From: Chalara sp. BL73
Taxonomy: Eukaryota; Ascomycota; Leotiomycetes; Helotiales
NCBI GenBank assembly: GCA_918026815.1
Contig: CAKJVC010000246.1
Coordinates: 1-64,000 of the forward strand
Length of the DNA: 64,000 nt
Direction: 5' to 3'
In this document: positions 30,899-42,800 of the stretch, piece after piece
Position numbering within the stretch: position 1 is the first letter of the stretch
Layout of the letters: the number at the start of each line of letters is the position of its first letter
Made by a program: the position numbers and the translations under genes
The notes under the pieces: model-generated
Databases searched by the model: none
Seen by the model: the letters and a program-made list of their open reading frames with translations, nothing else
Told to the model about the DNA's origin: nothing

Positions 30899-33700
30899 TC
30901 AACCTGCCAGGCTCGCCTTGCTTGCAGCCTTATGCACTGTCCTTTCTTCTAACTCTACCGTCTCTTCTTCATACAACTTCGCAAGCGCCGGTCTGAACTC
31001 CTCTACCTTCTTGAAATCCCCTAGCTTCGTCCGCATATAATCAAACGCGACAATTGCTACCTGATCATTCTCATTTGCTGGCATGATCGGGATTTTCTGA
31101 TATCTTTGCGAGAAATGCGTCAGCAGGATTCTGCGTGCATTCATTCTTTGTCCAATATCTAAGGCTTCGGAGGTCGTGCAGTGGTTCTTGGCGAGAGCAT
31201 CTTGGCAAAGTTCATCGTCAAAGGTCGCTTCGTGAATGAGGAGAGTGGCATTTTGTCCGATGGTGACAAATTCCCGGGAGGGTCGGCAATCGCCTGAATA
31301 GGCGACTTTGAAGCCGTTGGGGAAGTTGAAGGCTACAGCTAAGGCACCTTTGCAGTGCTTTACTAGACATGCTTCAATGCTTGCGAGACCATATGTTGCT
31401 GTGTCTTCCTTGGAGAACTTGTAGTGTTTATCGCCTTGGGTGCCCATTATCACCTGCTTGATTCGTTCATAGCCGTACTCTTCCACTTGTGAATACTCAT
31501 TTAGCCAGGATAGCATATCTTTGTCGGATGAGACTATTATTTGATTATCTTTGGTGGATTCGCTTGCTTGTGTTTCTTCCTTCCATGCTTTAATCACGGC
31601 CGCAGTGCCGAGGTGATGATCAGCGTGTAGATGGCTGATCCAGATTGCTTTAAGATCTCGTAGAACCGCAGGAAGTTCTTTACCCAATACTCGTTTTAGC
31701 TGACCAAGTGTATTCTCACCACAATCAAAGAGATATGAACCATATCCAGGCACGCGTAATAAGGTAGCTGAGACATTTCGATAACTCGACGGTAACGACG
31801 AACCTGTTCCAAGGGTAATTACCTCTGCATCCTTACATAATAGATCTTCTTGACGTTCATCTAGATTCTTCAGGTATTCTTCGCTCTTGATAAGGCTTTT
31901 AGCTTCTTCTGCTAACAGCTTGATCTCTGTGTCTTCTGATGCCTTTTTAGTGATGTCTTCGATTGACAGATATGGTGTGATCTTATCCGTCTGGACCTCG
32001 ACTGAAGGTTGCAACTGTACTACCGTTCCAACGACAGCTCTTTCATAGGGCAGTGTGGACGACGTAGAAGGCAGCTCTGTACTATACTGAGGTATCGAAA
32101 ACCGCTCTGGGTCAATAAGACTCAGCTTAACTGTTGCTCCTGCCGCTTTCAACATCGCAAGGTTGTCTGGACATATATCTTTAGACGAAACGATATGCTT
32201 CAATTGCGTATGTGCTTCCATGAACTGCAGGAGCCTAGGGTCACCAGCTACGCCAGGGCCTAATATCCATATAGCGACCCCCACTCCTTCCATGATTGCT
32301 TTCGAGGACCACTCCTTTCGTGATATTGCTGCTTCGATGTATGATGAATCTGGTAAATCGAAAACGGCAAAGCCACCTCCTGGTTTGCTTGTACCCATCA
32401 CTTGTTCTGGCGTAACAATTGTGCCAGCTTTTGTAGTAATAGCCTCTCCTTTTGTCAGAGAGTTGAATTGTGTTTTCTCAACTCCGAGCTCCTTCGCCAC
32501 CTGAGGGTTAAACCTCCCACGCTGAGGGTGCGTTTTGATGATATAAGAAGTGGCGCTGGACGAGGGAGTAGTAGGTGGCAGCTCCGCTATAAGAGCACCC
32601 GGCCATGGATTCCTTACAAGCACATCTATATCCGGTGCATGGGCGCCCGTAGGACCATCATACTGCGTCAGCTTGCCTTCCTTTCTTACAAATATCTGAG
32701 CAGGTAGCTTAACCTCAGAGAGCTTCTTGCTGACCAGAGCGTCTAGCCGCCACTCCGAGTCAAACATATCCGCAAGAACACCTCTGCGCTGTTGATCATG
32801 TATATCACTCAGATCCGCTCTCTCCTTTTCCAGCCGACTCTCCTCTTCCGTAAATTCATCATGGCTGCGCTTCCTTGTCGACTTCAATTCCGCAGGGTCC
32901 AACACCATAGCCCAAACATTAACAAGGTCATCTCTCCAGGTCGGCTCGCCATCCTCCTTGAGCTTGGTATTCTTCGCCGTGAACTCCTGCGTATGCACCG
33001 GCATGCCCTTCCTAAATACGAACTTCCTCGCCGTAGCCAACATATGCGTCAAATTCCTGCCACCACTAATATTCAAAAAACTCTTCGTCTCTTCCTCGAC
33101 ACTGTTTTTCTTCCCACTCCTCTTCGCCTTCTCTGCAAGTATCGCCTTCTTCATCTCTCTCGCCCCAATCGCCGCATCCGCCAGCGTGAGTAACATGCCA
33201 AACACCCCGCCTGCGGTATCCCATCCTACCTTCCCTGTAAGAAACACATCTCCTAGCTTGGGAAGCTGCGTCTTGGTCTCCCGCGCGGCTCGTTGTGTTC
33301 CCTCGGCCAGATGTCCGATCATGTATCTCTTCGCATCGAAGTGCAGGTACAAGGTCGTGCCAGGCGTGTCCGCTGTGGGCGTAGTCACAAACTGCACAAA
33401 GCACTTCATCTTGCAATCCCCCGGTTTGCCTGTCGGCGTCTGCACTGTGGAAATCGAATCCTCAGACGCGGGCTCGTACGCAATGAAACGTGGACTGTGC
33501 CGTAGAAAAGAGCCAAGTTTCGGTGAACGCCTGACGCGCTCCAAAGATATAAGATTTGCGTACTTTTTGGGGAGTATTCGGGTTGTATAAGGCTTGTGGG
33601 CTAGGCGCTGTTTTGCGGTTATTCGGTGACCTGGGGCGGATTTAAGAAGGGTACCGCACTGCGAGGTGGTTTTAGAAAAATGACGGATAATATGCGGCAT
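30899..33700 (-). CDS. TRZ1: tRNase Z (long form, ELAC2/Trz1-type)
   Basis: A single exon encodes 933 residues. tRNase Z cuts 3' trailers from tRNA precursors in the nucleus and mitochondria. The catalytic metallo-beta-lactamase half carries the histidine motif HLHADHHLG at residues 690-698, preceded by ITLGTGSSLPSSYRNVSATLL and SYLFDCGENTLGQL, and followed by AYSGDCRPS, LLIHEATFDDEL and ILLTHFSQRY, all hallmark blocks. The amino-terminal half is the degenerate, non-catalytic domain typical of the long form. The first 60 or so residues are basic and Ser/Thr-rich (MPHIIRHFSKTTSQ), a likely mitochondrial presequence, and Met98 (MKCFVQF), just before the conserved N-terminal domain, is a natural second start. 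The frame is intact over 2.8 kb. Confidence 0.93.
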   Translation of the reverse strand: MPHIIRHFSKTTSQCGTLLKSAPGHRITAKQRLAHKPYTTRILPKKYANLISLERVRRSPKLGSFLRHSPRFIAYEPASEDSISTVQTPTGKPGDCKMKCFVQFVTTPTADTPGTTLYLHFDAKRYMIGHLAEGTQRAARETKTQLPKLGDVFLTGKVGWDTAGGVFGMLLTLADAAIGAREMKKAILAEKAKRSGKKNSVEEETKSFLNISGGRNLTHMLATARKFVFRKGMPVHTQEFTAKNTKLKEDGEPTWRDDLVNVWAMVLDPAELKSTRKRSHDEFTEEESRLEKERADLSDIHDQQRRGVLADMFDSEWRLDALVSKKLSEVKLPAQIFVRKEGKLTQYDGPTGAHAPDIDVLVRNPWPGALIAELPPTTPSSSATSYIIKTHPQRGRFNPQVAKELGVEKTQFNSLTKGEAITTKAGTIVTPEQVMGTSKPGGGFAVFDLPDSSYIEAAISRKEWSSKAIMEGVGVAIWILGPGVAGDPRLLQFMEAHTQLKHIVSSKDICPDNLAMLKAAGATVKLSLIDPERFSIPQYSTELPSTSSTLPYERAVVGTVVQLQPSVEVQTDKITPYLSIEDITKKASEDTEIKLLAEEAKSLIKSEEYLKNLDERQEDLLCKDAEVITLGTGSSLPSSYRNVSATLLRVPGYGSYLFDCGENTLGQLKRVLGKELPAVLRDLKAIWISHLHADHHLGTAAVIKAWKEETQASESTKDNQIIVSSDKDMLSWLNEYSQVEEYGYERIKQVIMGTQGDKHYKFSKEDTATYGLASIEACLVKHCKGALAVAFNFPNGFKVAYSGDCRPSREFVTIGQNATLLIHEATFDDELCQDALAKNHCTTSEALDIGQRMNARRILLTHFSQRYQKIPIMPANENDQVAIVAFDYMRTKLGDFKKVEEFRPALAKLYEEETVELEERTVHKAASKASLAG

Positions 33701-34307
33701 TGATCATGGACATCCGTCCCATCATTGTGCTTCAATTGACTGTGTGTAGGTATGTATGTTGAGAGCTTGTGTGGTGGATAGAAAAATAATGGCAGAATGA
33801 GTCAGGCGGTCAAACTTATCAGTAAGTGGTACTCTTATCGGATTCCGGACCAAGTCCACATCCACCAGGCCTTAAATCAACACAATCTGACTAACATTTA
33901 GCATATCGAATGGTGAAAGACTCATCCTGGCTCGCTGGTCCTGTCAGGTAGATAGCGCACACGCTTGTAAGATCTCATAAGAGTTAGAAATTCACTTATT
34001 GGCCACTGGAATAAAAAGTATTTGTGCTCGAAGTCTGATATTCTTTGAAAGAATGCAAGGCTTTACTATGCATTTCTCAACCATCGCACGAAATCATAGA
34101 CTATGATGTCCTATCTATTCCCTGACCAAAGCTGCCTACCCCAAAGAAGTAAGCCTAGCACGCTGATCAGACATAATGGACTTTAAAACACATTAGTCCC
34201 ACCCATATGCAAATGATCCAACACCTAGTTCGATGATGGAAATGCCTTCCCAACCTTTACGCCGCCATTACATTCGTCATAATATATGCATCAAAGCGCA
34301 AAAAGTG
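33701..34307. other. Promoter of tRNase Z and 3' flank of the LAMMER kinase
   Basis: This is 607 bp between two minus-strand genes. A 13-codon upstream ORF (ATG at 33713, stop at 33672-33674) overlaps the tRNase Z start. No other feature is recognised. Confidence 0.5.
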
Positions 34308-36827
34308 CTATCGATATGAAGATGGCTTGGATGATACCGGAGAGTCTTCAATAACTTGGGCTTGTCGTTGTCTTTCAGCACGAATCTTTTGAGCCTCGGT
34401 TCCATCATCGGGAGTGGCTACTTCCTTGAACCACGGATGCTGAAGAGCTTGCTTGGCGGTTATCCGATCCTCAGGATCATATATGAAAATCTTCCTCAGT
34501 AAGTCGAGAAAGTGCCGGCTGAATTTAGTGTTATCAGGAATGATTTCCTTTTGCAGGTTAGCTATGATACTTGGAAAGGGTCGAGAGTAGCATACTTCAA
34601 GCTTTTTCATGGCTTTCACAAATCTTCTAGAAGCCCGGGTTGTCTCGGGCTGTGGATAGTCTAGCTTTGATCGCTTAAAAAATCTGAGAGTAGTTAGTAG
34701 TTGTTTTATATCGGGTGGCGAGAAGAATACTTACTTGGCGGCTGGATTTCCAGAACGACTCTTTGACAGTTGGTTAACCTTGCTGATTAGATGGTTATCA
34801 ATTCTGCTGCCACAGACAGCTTCCATCATGGCTAGATGTTCCAAATTGTCATGTGTCTGAAATAATGCATCTCCTGTGAAAAATTCTACTAGAATGCATC
34901 CAATGCTCCAAATGTCACAAGGATATGACCAGCCAAGCCCAAGGATGATCTCAGGCGCTCTATAGTGCCTAGTAGAGACGACCGAGGAGTGGTACTCATC
35001 TTGGAATGTTGCAGAACCAAAATCGATTAATCTGATTTCAGTATCGAGGAGGACTTTCCGCTGAACAGCTTGCCTATTGACAGTGCTGGAAGATGATGGG
35101 ATTCTGCGGTTATAGGTAAACGCTTGATATGCGTTCTCGCATAGTAGGATATTTTCGGGCTTCAAGTCTGTATGAATCAGGTTCAGATCGTGTAGGACTA
35201 CAGTAGTGTTAGCAAGAACGGAGCCTCTCAAAATGTTGAAAAGATTTTGGACATGTGTGAGGACTTACAAGCTACGCTTGTGAACAACTGTCGTGCAAAG
35301 CTTTGAATCTGGCTGTTTGGAAAAGGTACAAATGCGTTCCCCTTCAGGAAATCAAAGACACTTTGTCCAAGTAAGTCCATGACTATGCAAATGTGTCCAC
35401 GGTAGTCAAAGCAGTCCCGGAGATGTATACAACGGTTTCGGTTTTCAGCGTCGTTTGCCTTGAGCGTCGACAAGACCCGTAATTCTATTCGAGATGCATC
35501 GCGATACTTCTGCACAGATCTGATGATTTTGATAGCAACAAGCTTTCCGCGCTTCTTATCACGAGCCTGAACAACTTTCCCAAATGTGCCTTGTCCAAGA
35601 AGCTTCATAATTGAATCTGCGATCTCGTTAATGAGGATTCTCAGAAGAAAAATGGGTTCTAAAGGTGAGGTATTCGAGGGGCGATGGTCTAACAATTGGA
35701 TAGCTTCCTGAAATAGGCGCAGTAGGAAAACACAACGCAATCCGGAAAGCCTATGCAATTCTAGAAGGAAACGGGAGATATCATTTGAATTGATGATCGC
35801 CGAAAGTCGACAATGAAGACATAAAAGGGGAAGGTTTTCTTGTAGGTAAAGCTCACTTACACCTCTCTGTTAGATCTGCTTCTGGAATTACCATATAATG
35901 GCCATCTTCATCATCGACCTTTGTGTTCTTTGTGTAAGAGTTCTAAACCGTCTGTTAGTGTGGAAGTTACCTGGAATTCATTATCGAACTTACATCGTGT
36001 ACCACTCTCACTTGCACATCTGGAGCCTTTATAGGTGGCCTGGGAGGTGGCCGGTAACTTGTGAACGCATCACCGTTCAGCTCTAGCTCTTTCCTCTTTG
36101 CCTCATTGGCGAGCTGAAGCCGAGTCGCAGTCCTCTTTCTCTTCTGTCCCGGTTGTGTATCGATTGCAGCGTAGCCATTTTGGGTATTCGAAGAGTTCGA
36201 CCCCAACGAAGTTGCAGCAGTTGTGTGAACGGCAGAGGTAGTTCGATCTGTCGATATAGTCGATCCTGATCCCGAATGGTATTGGGGGGTGTTGTTACTC
36301 GAGCCCGACGCATTGTGGTAGACCGGGTCATAGACGACTTCGTCACGCCTTCGTTTCTTTGCGGCATGGCGGCCATTCGTTGTAGCTACCGACCTGCCGA
36401 TGTGTCCATTCGCTGAGCTTGAAACAGATTGCTCTGGAGGGGGGGAGTCGTCAATGACGATAACCTCCTTCGGCAACCCATTCTTGTAGAAGTTGTTCCA
36501 GTCAGGCTCTCGGTCTCTTGAGCGTTGTCTCTTTTTCGAAGTCTGCTGCTTGGTTATGGAAGTAGTAGGCATAGCTGCGGATCTTTTTTCTATTCGAGGG
36601 TCTTTGTACCGGGTGCCGGGCGAATAGTCCGGCAGGCCAACGCTGGCAGACGATGTTTCGGTGTCGTGACTCGAAGGAGCCGGCAGATTGTATGAGTTTC
36701 CGACTCGATTATTGCCGTTCAAAATAGACCTGGGAGGAAGATATCCGTTGGTGCTGGTATAATTCTGATGATGGGAATATCCGTGGTTTTGATTATGATA
36801 TGGCGGAAGAGTGCCAGGCGTCGACAT
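34308..36827 (-). CDS. LAMMER (CLK/Kns1-type) dual-specificity protein kinase
   Basis: Six exons (36827-35994, 35942-35861, 35616-35269, 35197-34735, 34683-34596, 34547-34308) give 684 residues; all junctions are GT-AG and in frame. A disordered, basic N-terminal half ([23 protein letters not shown]) precedes the kinase domain: [11 protein letters not shown] (P-loop), VAIKIIRS (Lys), [13 protein letters not shown] (catalytic loop), LIDFGSATF (DFG), [17 protein letters not shown], and the family signature [17 protein letters not shown] kinases phosphorylate themselves on Tyr and SR-type splicing or transcription factors on Ser/Thr; in fungi they affect growth and stress responses. The start at 36827 ([11 protein letters not shown]) looks like the family start; the frame stays open to an ATG at 37034, so a longer form is possible. 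The intron 34548-34595 is 48 nt and leaves the frame open if retained. Confidence 0.9.
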
Positions 36828-38622
36828 TTGGGGAATAATGGGCAGCTGGCACCCACGCTCAGTGTGATCGCTGACGGCGTTGCGGTCTGGTATCGTAGCA
36901 GACCTGCAGATGGTATACGAAAGGCTACAGCATTGACCTCGCGAGAGGACGAGGTGATCCGAATGCTTGGTTGGAGTTAATTGAAGTGTTGTCCTGACGT
37001 TTCTCGGAACGGGCGCGTGGGAAACCTTGGACAAGAGTCGAGACTACGGGCTAGACTCGACCCATTTCGATGCAATTTGGACTTTAATGGATATTGGTAT
37101 TGATTTCGGGTTACTCTGAGCATAAATCGAGGCAAGAAGAGCAGTATTGCGCGTTGGACGTGAATCTGGAATATCTCCTTCTTTCTTGATGATGTTGGGG
37201 TGAGGGTCCACGCACAAGCGATGCGGGCTAACGTAAAATGTGATGCGTCCGTCTCTGTCCTCCCTCCCTCCAGGGCCCCAGGTTTTAGTCAGTCACCAAG
37301 ATAAAAAAAACCAGTCATTGAAAGCGTTCACTTTTAGTTTAGCTAGTATGGTAAGTCTTATCTTTTTTATCGATGCTATTTCTTCCAAAAGAGAAACAAA
37401 GTCTAAATTAATTCCTTTCTCTTTCTCCCTCTCCCCTCTGTCTCCTTTTTTTCCCCCTCTTAATCATCAACTCGATCCGGCTTCGCTTCCATAGGCTCTA
37501 CTTAGATGTTGGGCTTATGGTAGGGCTTTGTTGCTAGGCATGGACATGCGCTGTGAAAATAATTACAGCATTGCCTTGGGCAACAAAAACACAATTCTGA
37601 CCCTCCCTATATTTACTCTTATCAGCGTGCATTTCCCCCTCTTCTTTTATCTCCGCAGCAAATCATAGCATGGGTTCACTATAATTTGACCTTCCGCCAG
37701 TGCGCCATGAACAAGGGGGTTAGCCATACTTTACGCGATATTCAGGTGCTTGGATGTATTCTGTACTGTTACATTTATAGAGATGCCCCCTTCTGAAGGC
37801 AACGAGTTAGCTTCGGATAAGATGGCTCAGCAGGACAGCAGCCCTCCTCGAAAGTGCCGGTACTCCATGTTCATAGGTTGTGAATGATGAGGTTTGGTTT
37901 TTCATTACCCGGAACCGCATCTGAAAATGGAAGCCCGCAGGATCCTATATATTATTTTTTAAACCGTGTTCTCTTATAAATCTAATCCCCGTATCCACCT
38001 GCAAAATGCTGGACACTTTTACATTTTATACGGGAGACAATGTCTTCGCCTTCAGCAATTATCAGCAGACGGCTGGTTTGGGACAATCGATCATCTGCTT
38101 CAAAGACCCAATCCTGACCCCTCATCATCAGTGGCAAAGGATGATCCGGCCGATGCCACACCATATTGCAACGATCGTCCCAATGATCTTAAAGTGTGCT
38201 CACACTCCCGTTATATACTTGAAGCACACCTATCTTCGAAGCATATAGCATTGATTTCTGATGCTCTGGTACAAATCGCCCTCTCAAATCAAACCCTGGC
38301 TTTGTCTTTCATCCCTTTCCACTCATTGTGTCACGTTTCCACTCTGCCAATGGAGGGGCAAGCCTAGCGACATCAAATGGCAATATTCTATCGTTTCAGG
38401 GATGCTTACATGAAATTTCAGTCCTCGAAGAAATCATCTATCTGTCTTGAAGATGTTGTCATTGTGGTTCAACTGTTCCGACATATGCCGTGTGCCTTAA
38501 AAACGCCATGCTGTAAAACTAATGCAAACAAATCCATAAATCCAGGACTATAACTTTGCTCCACCCAATCTCTTATCCCTATGAACAATCTTCCTTCCCT
38601 TCCCTCCCCTCTATGTTGACTT
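36828..38622. other. Long intergenic stretch between LAMMER kinase and sideroflexin
   Basis: 1.8 kb upstream of the LAMMER kinase start and downstream of the sideroflexin stop. Its only sizeable frame (37966-38367, +) has no motif and overlaps other frames. Pyrimidine-rich tracts near 37415-37470 are promoter- or leader-like. It is read as a large promoter/5' leader. Confidence 0.4.
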
Positions 38623-39801
38623 CTATATACCTCTGTTAAAGACAACTTTCCCTCCATCTCCACCTTTGCCCCAGAATTCCTCTTCCAAACTCGACGCATC
38701 TACAGTTTGTCTTTGCGGGAATGCAGCCAAAGCCAAAGGTAGCGCAAAAAGACTTGTAGTAAGAATCAGTCCCAGATTGACAGGTAATGTTAGCCTTGGA
38801 TTCCTCTTGAGCCATTCCTGCCTCTGCAGTCTTACCAGGATTAATGGTGGAATGACCATAATCGGCGAGCTGTTCAACACACGACTAACTGCAGTCTCAG
38901 AAACAGCCAATGTTGCAGCTTTCTTGCTCTTTCCCAATGATGCGACTGATGACTCTGACTTGCCCTCCGCTGCTAATTTTGCTTTATCGGCTTCCGAGAG
39001 AACAGGGAAGACATCAATCCCCTTTCTAATCTCCTCTCCGCGCATTAGGAACACGTTCAGCGCACCAGCTGTCGCTACCGCAGCAAATGGTACCAATCTT
39101 GTAAGGACCAGCTTTGTAGAAGGACTAACACGCTTTAACCTAGGAACGAGTGCATTCAGGCCCAGGGCTACTGAACATGATGCGCCAACTGCGAGGAAGT
39201 ATGATTGTGTGATTTTTGAGGTAGAGAGAGGTGTAGACTTATTTGCGTTCGCATTATTGATCGCAACGTTCAACGATTGATTCGTGATTTGCCAAAGAAG
39301 GGTGCCAGTCGTCTGCGAAATTGATCAGTCGCAATTCTGCTATCCTAATAGCATCTTTGGCATTACTCACCCCAAGACCAGGTGTCAACATCCCCGCCGT
39401 AACCACCAAATTCGACAACACGAAACAGCTCATGCGAAATGGTAGAAGGACCGGCTCTCCAGTGTCAGGATGTAAAGTTGAATCCACAATCTTCTTCGCG
39501 GCCCATAGTTCCTTGTTCATCTCCCCAATCTTCCCCTGTTTATATCCTGCCACCATAGTCTTCGCATGTTCTAGGCCTGCACCGCTCACTAAGAGCGTTC
39601 TACTTTCTCATCAGTATTTACATAAGATAAGTTGTTTGTGTGGGAGAAAAAGTAGAAGTGCACCTTTTGGTGACAAGAACAAGAACACCCTCCTCACCTG
39701 GGATCAGAAATATCTGCCGAATGCCTCACTCGTCCCCAGTATGTGCTCAGATCATATTGCGAAGCTGGGAGCTCGCGATTGCCGAGTATGGAGGCCGACA
39801 T
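38623..39801 (-). CDS. Sideroflexin (mitochondrial serine/amino acid carrier, Fsf1-like)
   Basis: Three exons (39801-39698, 39599-39371, 39312-38623; introns 98 and 58 nt, GT-AG) give 340 residues, close to the usual 320-330. The start MSASILGNRELPASQYDLSTYWGRVRHSADISDPRTLL matches the family opening (Q-D-x-S-T-[FY]-x-G-R), and the diagnostic HPDTGE motif follows (STLHPDTGEPVLLPFRMS). Further on are WQITNQSLNVAINNANANKS and ASCSVALGLNALVP, both classic sideroflexin blocks, with four to five hydrophobic segments. Sideroflexins sit in the inner mitochondrial membrane and import serine for one-carbon metabolism. The frame is intact. Confidence 0.92.
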
Positions 39802-42800
39802 GCTTGTGCTCTCTTTGTCGAGCTATCTTCCGGTAAATAGATAGCTATGTGGAGACTCCAACATTAAATCATAAGAGGGGAATGTCGATGGAATGGCAGC
39901 AGATATAAATATGTAGCTACCAACTCGCATCCTATTGAAGAGATGGCGGTGAGCTGACTCAATCGTCGTTATCAAAGCTATGTACCTCTGTTTCATGCAA
40001 CTTGAACACAAAGATGAGAATTAATATCAAGATGATTCGCTACGCTCCGAGATCGGACCCACCCCCTCTGATAAACGCTCAATGTTCGAATTGATTTCAA
40101 AACACTCAATATTTAGAGACGTGCAACAGAGGAACGAAAGTCACATTTCGAGACATTGATTGGCTAGAGGCCTAGAGCCTGATTGGCTGTGGATCTGCTG
40201 GAGGAAGGTCAAATATGTCGTAGCAAGTTCTACTTGTGTATTGTATTTAATGCACTCTGACAACTGCTCTGTCTTTGTATTATGGAATAGGAACGGGTCT
40301 CGGGAGTGCTTGGGTTTAAGGAGGATATTTTGACTGTATTTTGAGCCTCCTGCGCGCCAGCTTGCTTGAGGGTGAAGCTGACAGACACTACCTTGGGGGT
40401 ATTGACATGCTTAAAATACAAAGCACACCAGTGTTAAGAGAAGAGCCTACTGGAGCGTCTCCATTACTTATGCGAAAATCATCATTCTGAATTGAAAAAG
40501 AGATCGCTTTGCAGGATATTACTCTGGTCATTTAAATTGGAAACTGCACTGTCTTTCTCTTCGTTGGATCGGCAACGCTTATACTGGCCGTTGGCAAAAA
40601 CGAAATAGCTCAAGACCAACTACTTCAGCACATGCTTGATTTATATGTCTCGGAGCCTGTATATGAAATTGCCATCGTCTGGATACAGGAGATCTTATAT
40701 CCTTCCATATTCCAGATTTAGATGAACCCCTGAGTTAAGCGAGCTGATATTTACTATTGGCACCTACTTCTTCGCTCCCTTGCTTTCCGCTGTGTTGAGA
40801 GCCGGAATGCTAAGCAGGTACAAATTTATTACTATATGGGGAATCTAGGGTTGGAAAATTGTATAGCCCGCTCTTAAAAACGAATGAAAGGATGCTAGAT
40901 GCTGCGCAATCTTCGTCAACAAATTTCCATCGCCCTTAATCTAGGATTACTCCCAAACCTACAACACTCAGCTTAACTTTAGTCAGTGAACCACTGCTGA
41001 TATTCAACAATGAATAACCAGATAACAGAGTCCATACTCACTTCCTCAGGGTACTTATTAGCGGATGTCAGTACTGATGAGGCTTAATTTATGACTCATC
41101 AGTAATTAAAGTGCTTAGCATATGGAGAATTCAGTACACAGGAAAGAAGTGGCAAACGGGAATACTGCTGGTGCAGAAGTAAATACCAGTAACGGCCAAA
41201 GGGGCTCGCAGGGTCGTAATGAATCGTGAAAATAGGCTCGGGGCGGCGGACTGGGGCGGCGTGAGCGGTGCCTTCTTTGATAATGACATTTTGTTGGTGG
41301 ACGGAGGTGAGAAGGATAGCGAGCTAAATGAATAGGTATTGAGAAAGAAGTGTTGTATGGAAGTTGAGGAATATGAGTATGGGAAAAGTAGCGGTATAAA
41401 TACTTAGTGGCATGTCGGCTAAAGTAAAGAACTTTGCTACCGAAGAACATAACCAGGGGGTGTCAGAATTCGAGTCGCCAGTTTAAGCTTTGTAAATAAA
41501 ATTCAACGAACTTTCTCCGCAGCACTATCTTTCATTGGAAAATGGGGCTTGAGACTGGGGCCTTGAGGCAGGCGCCTGTACCACATATGGACTTCCAGGG
41601 AATAAGCAACAATTCCGCCAAATATAGGGAGAAATGGGTCTAGGCGAGTTACCAATTTACATGAAGATGTCAGCAGAAGCCGCCGCCGGTCAGCTATCTT
41701 TATGTGATAGCTCGAGTATGGAATCATATCCACGTCATATAAGATATTCCCTAAAAGCAGCAATGGTACAGCTACTTTCAAGGAAGTAGATATGTTTGGG
41801 GGAGATCTAAAAAATGGACGATTGTCGAGAGGAAAGTGTGCGAATGAGCCTTAGCAAGCTGTGTTCTGAAGCGCGCGTATGAAGCATTTGAAATATGCAT
41901 CTCCATTGTTTCATCTACAAATTACGATTTAGTCCAGAGCTAGACTGAGAACTGATACCCTAATAGGATACATTCGCTACACATTCATTTGTACAGGCGT
42001 GCCGGTCATATCCTTTGCCCATGCAGAAACGCCAGGGGTTGGAGAACAATTAAACGGGGCACATTTCTTGAATGTGACTAGTTACTTTCCTATTTGTTTA
42101 GGTTGAAAGTTCTTGATTGTTGAACAGTTCCCTCTCCTCAACCAGCAAAAGCGGCCAGGACGTTGGTGGGCAGATTGCGTATCCATTTTCCTATTTCCAA
42201 TAAAATCTAACAACCATCTTGGGACAGCTGACGTCCTGGAATGTTTTGGTTAATGCAGAAGATATGCCCGAGTCTGCAAATTTACTTTTCAGAATATAGA
42301 GACTTACATTGCGGCGAAAAAAAGGCAGTGTGGAATGTGCTCTTGCGAGGATGTTCTTGAGAGGTTTATGTACAGGGAGGAATGAACTCGATTAGCAGGA
42401 TTATTGCCAAGCTTCACGAAACACTAGACCTCAATGAAGATATTCTATAAACAAGAGGAAGAAACGGGGATGTGGCAGAAAGATGGCGCAAGGTGGGGAT
42501 TGATATTGCCTTGTTCAAAGAACTCTTTTGAGGAAGAGACCTGAAGTCTAGAGCACCGACGATGAAAGCATGTCATGACACAACAATTTAAGAATTATAA
42601 CCTCTATGCCGACCATCTCATAGAGGCCACTAGAGCTAGATAGCTTCATTGAAATTTTCTGTCCATTCTTCAAAGACGAGGCTGGGCTTTCGTTAGAAAG
42701 GGATGCGCAAGGCAAAACAAATTAAATATTTCATAACTTTTGGCTAAATTGTAGTCGCAGCTTCCACTGGCAGTTGGAACTTCAACTCTTTCTGTACAGC

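Noticed and set aside
32958..33590. Plus-strand frame of 210 codons
   Set aside because: Antisense to the tRNase Z N-terminal half, whose protein motifs are unmistakable on the other strand.
37966..38367. Plus-strand frame of 133 codons
   Set aside because: No motif, odd composition, overlaps other open frames; likely chance in the leader or promoter region.
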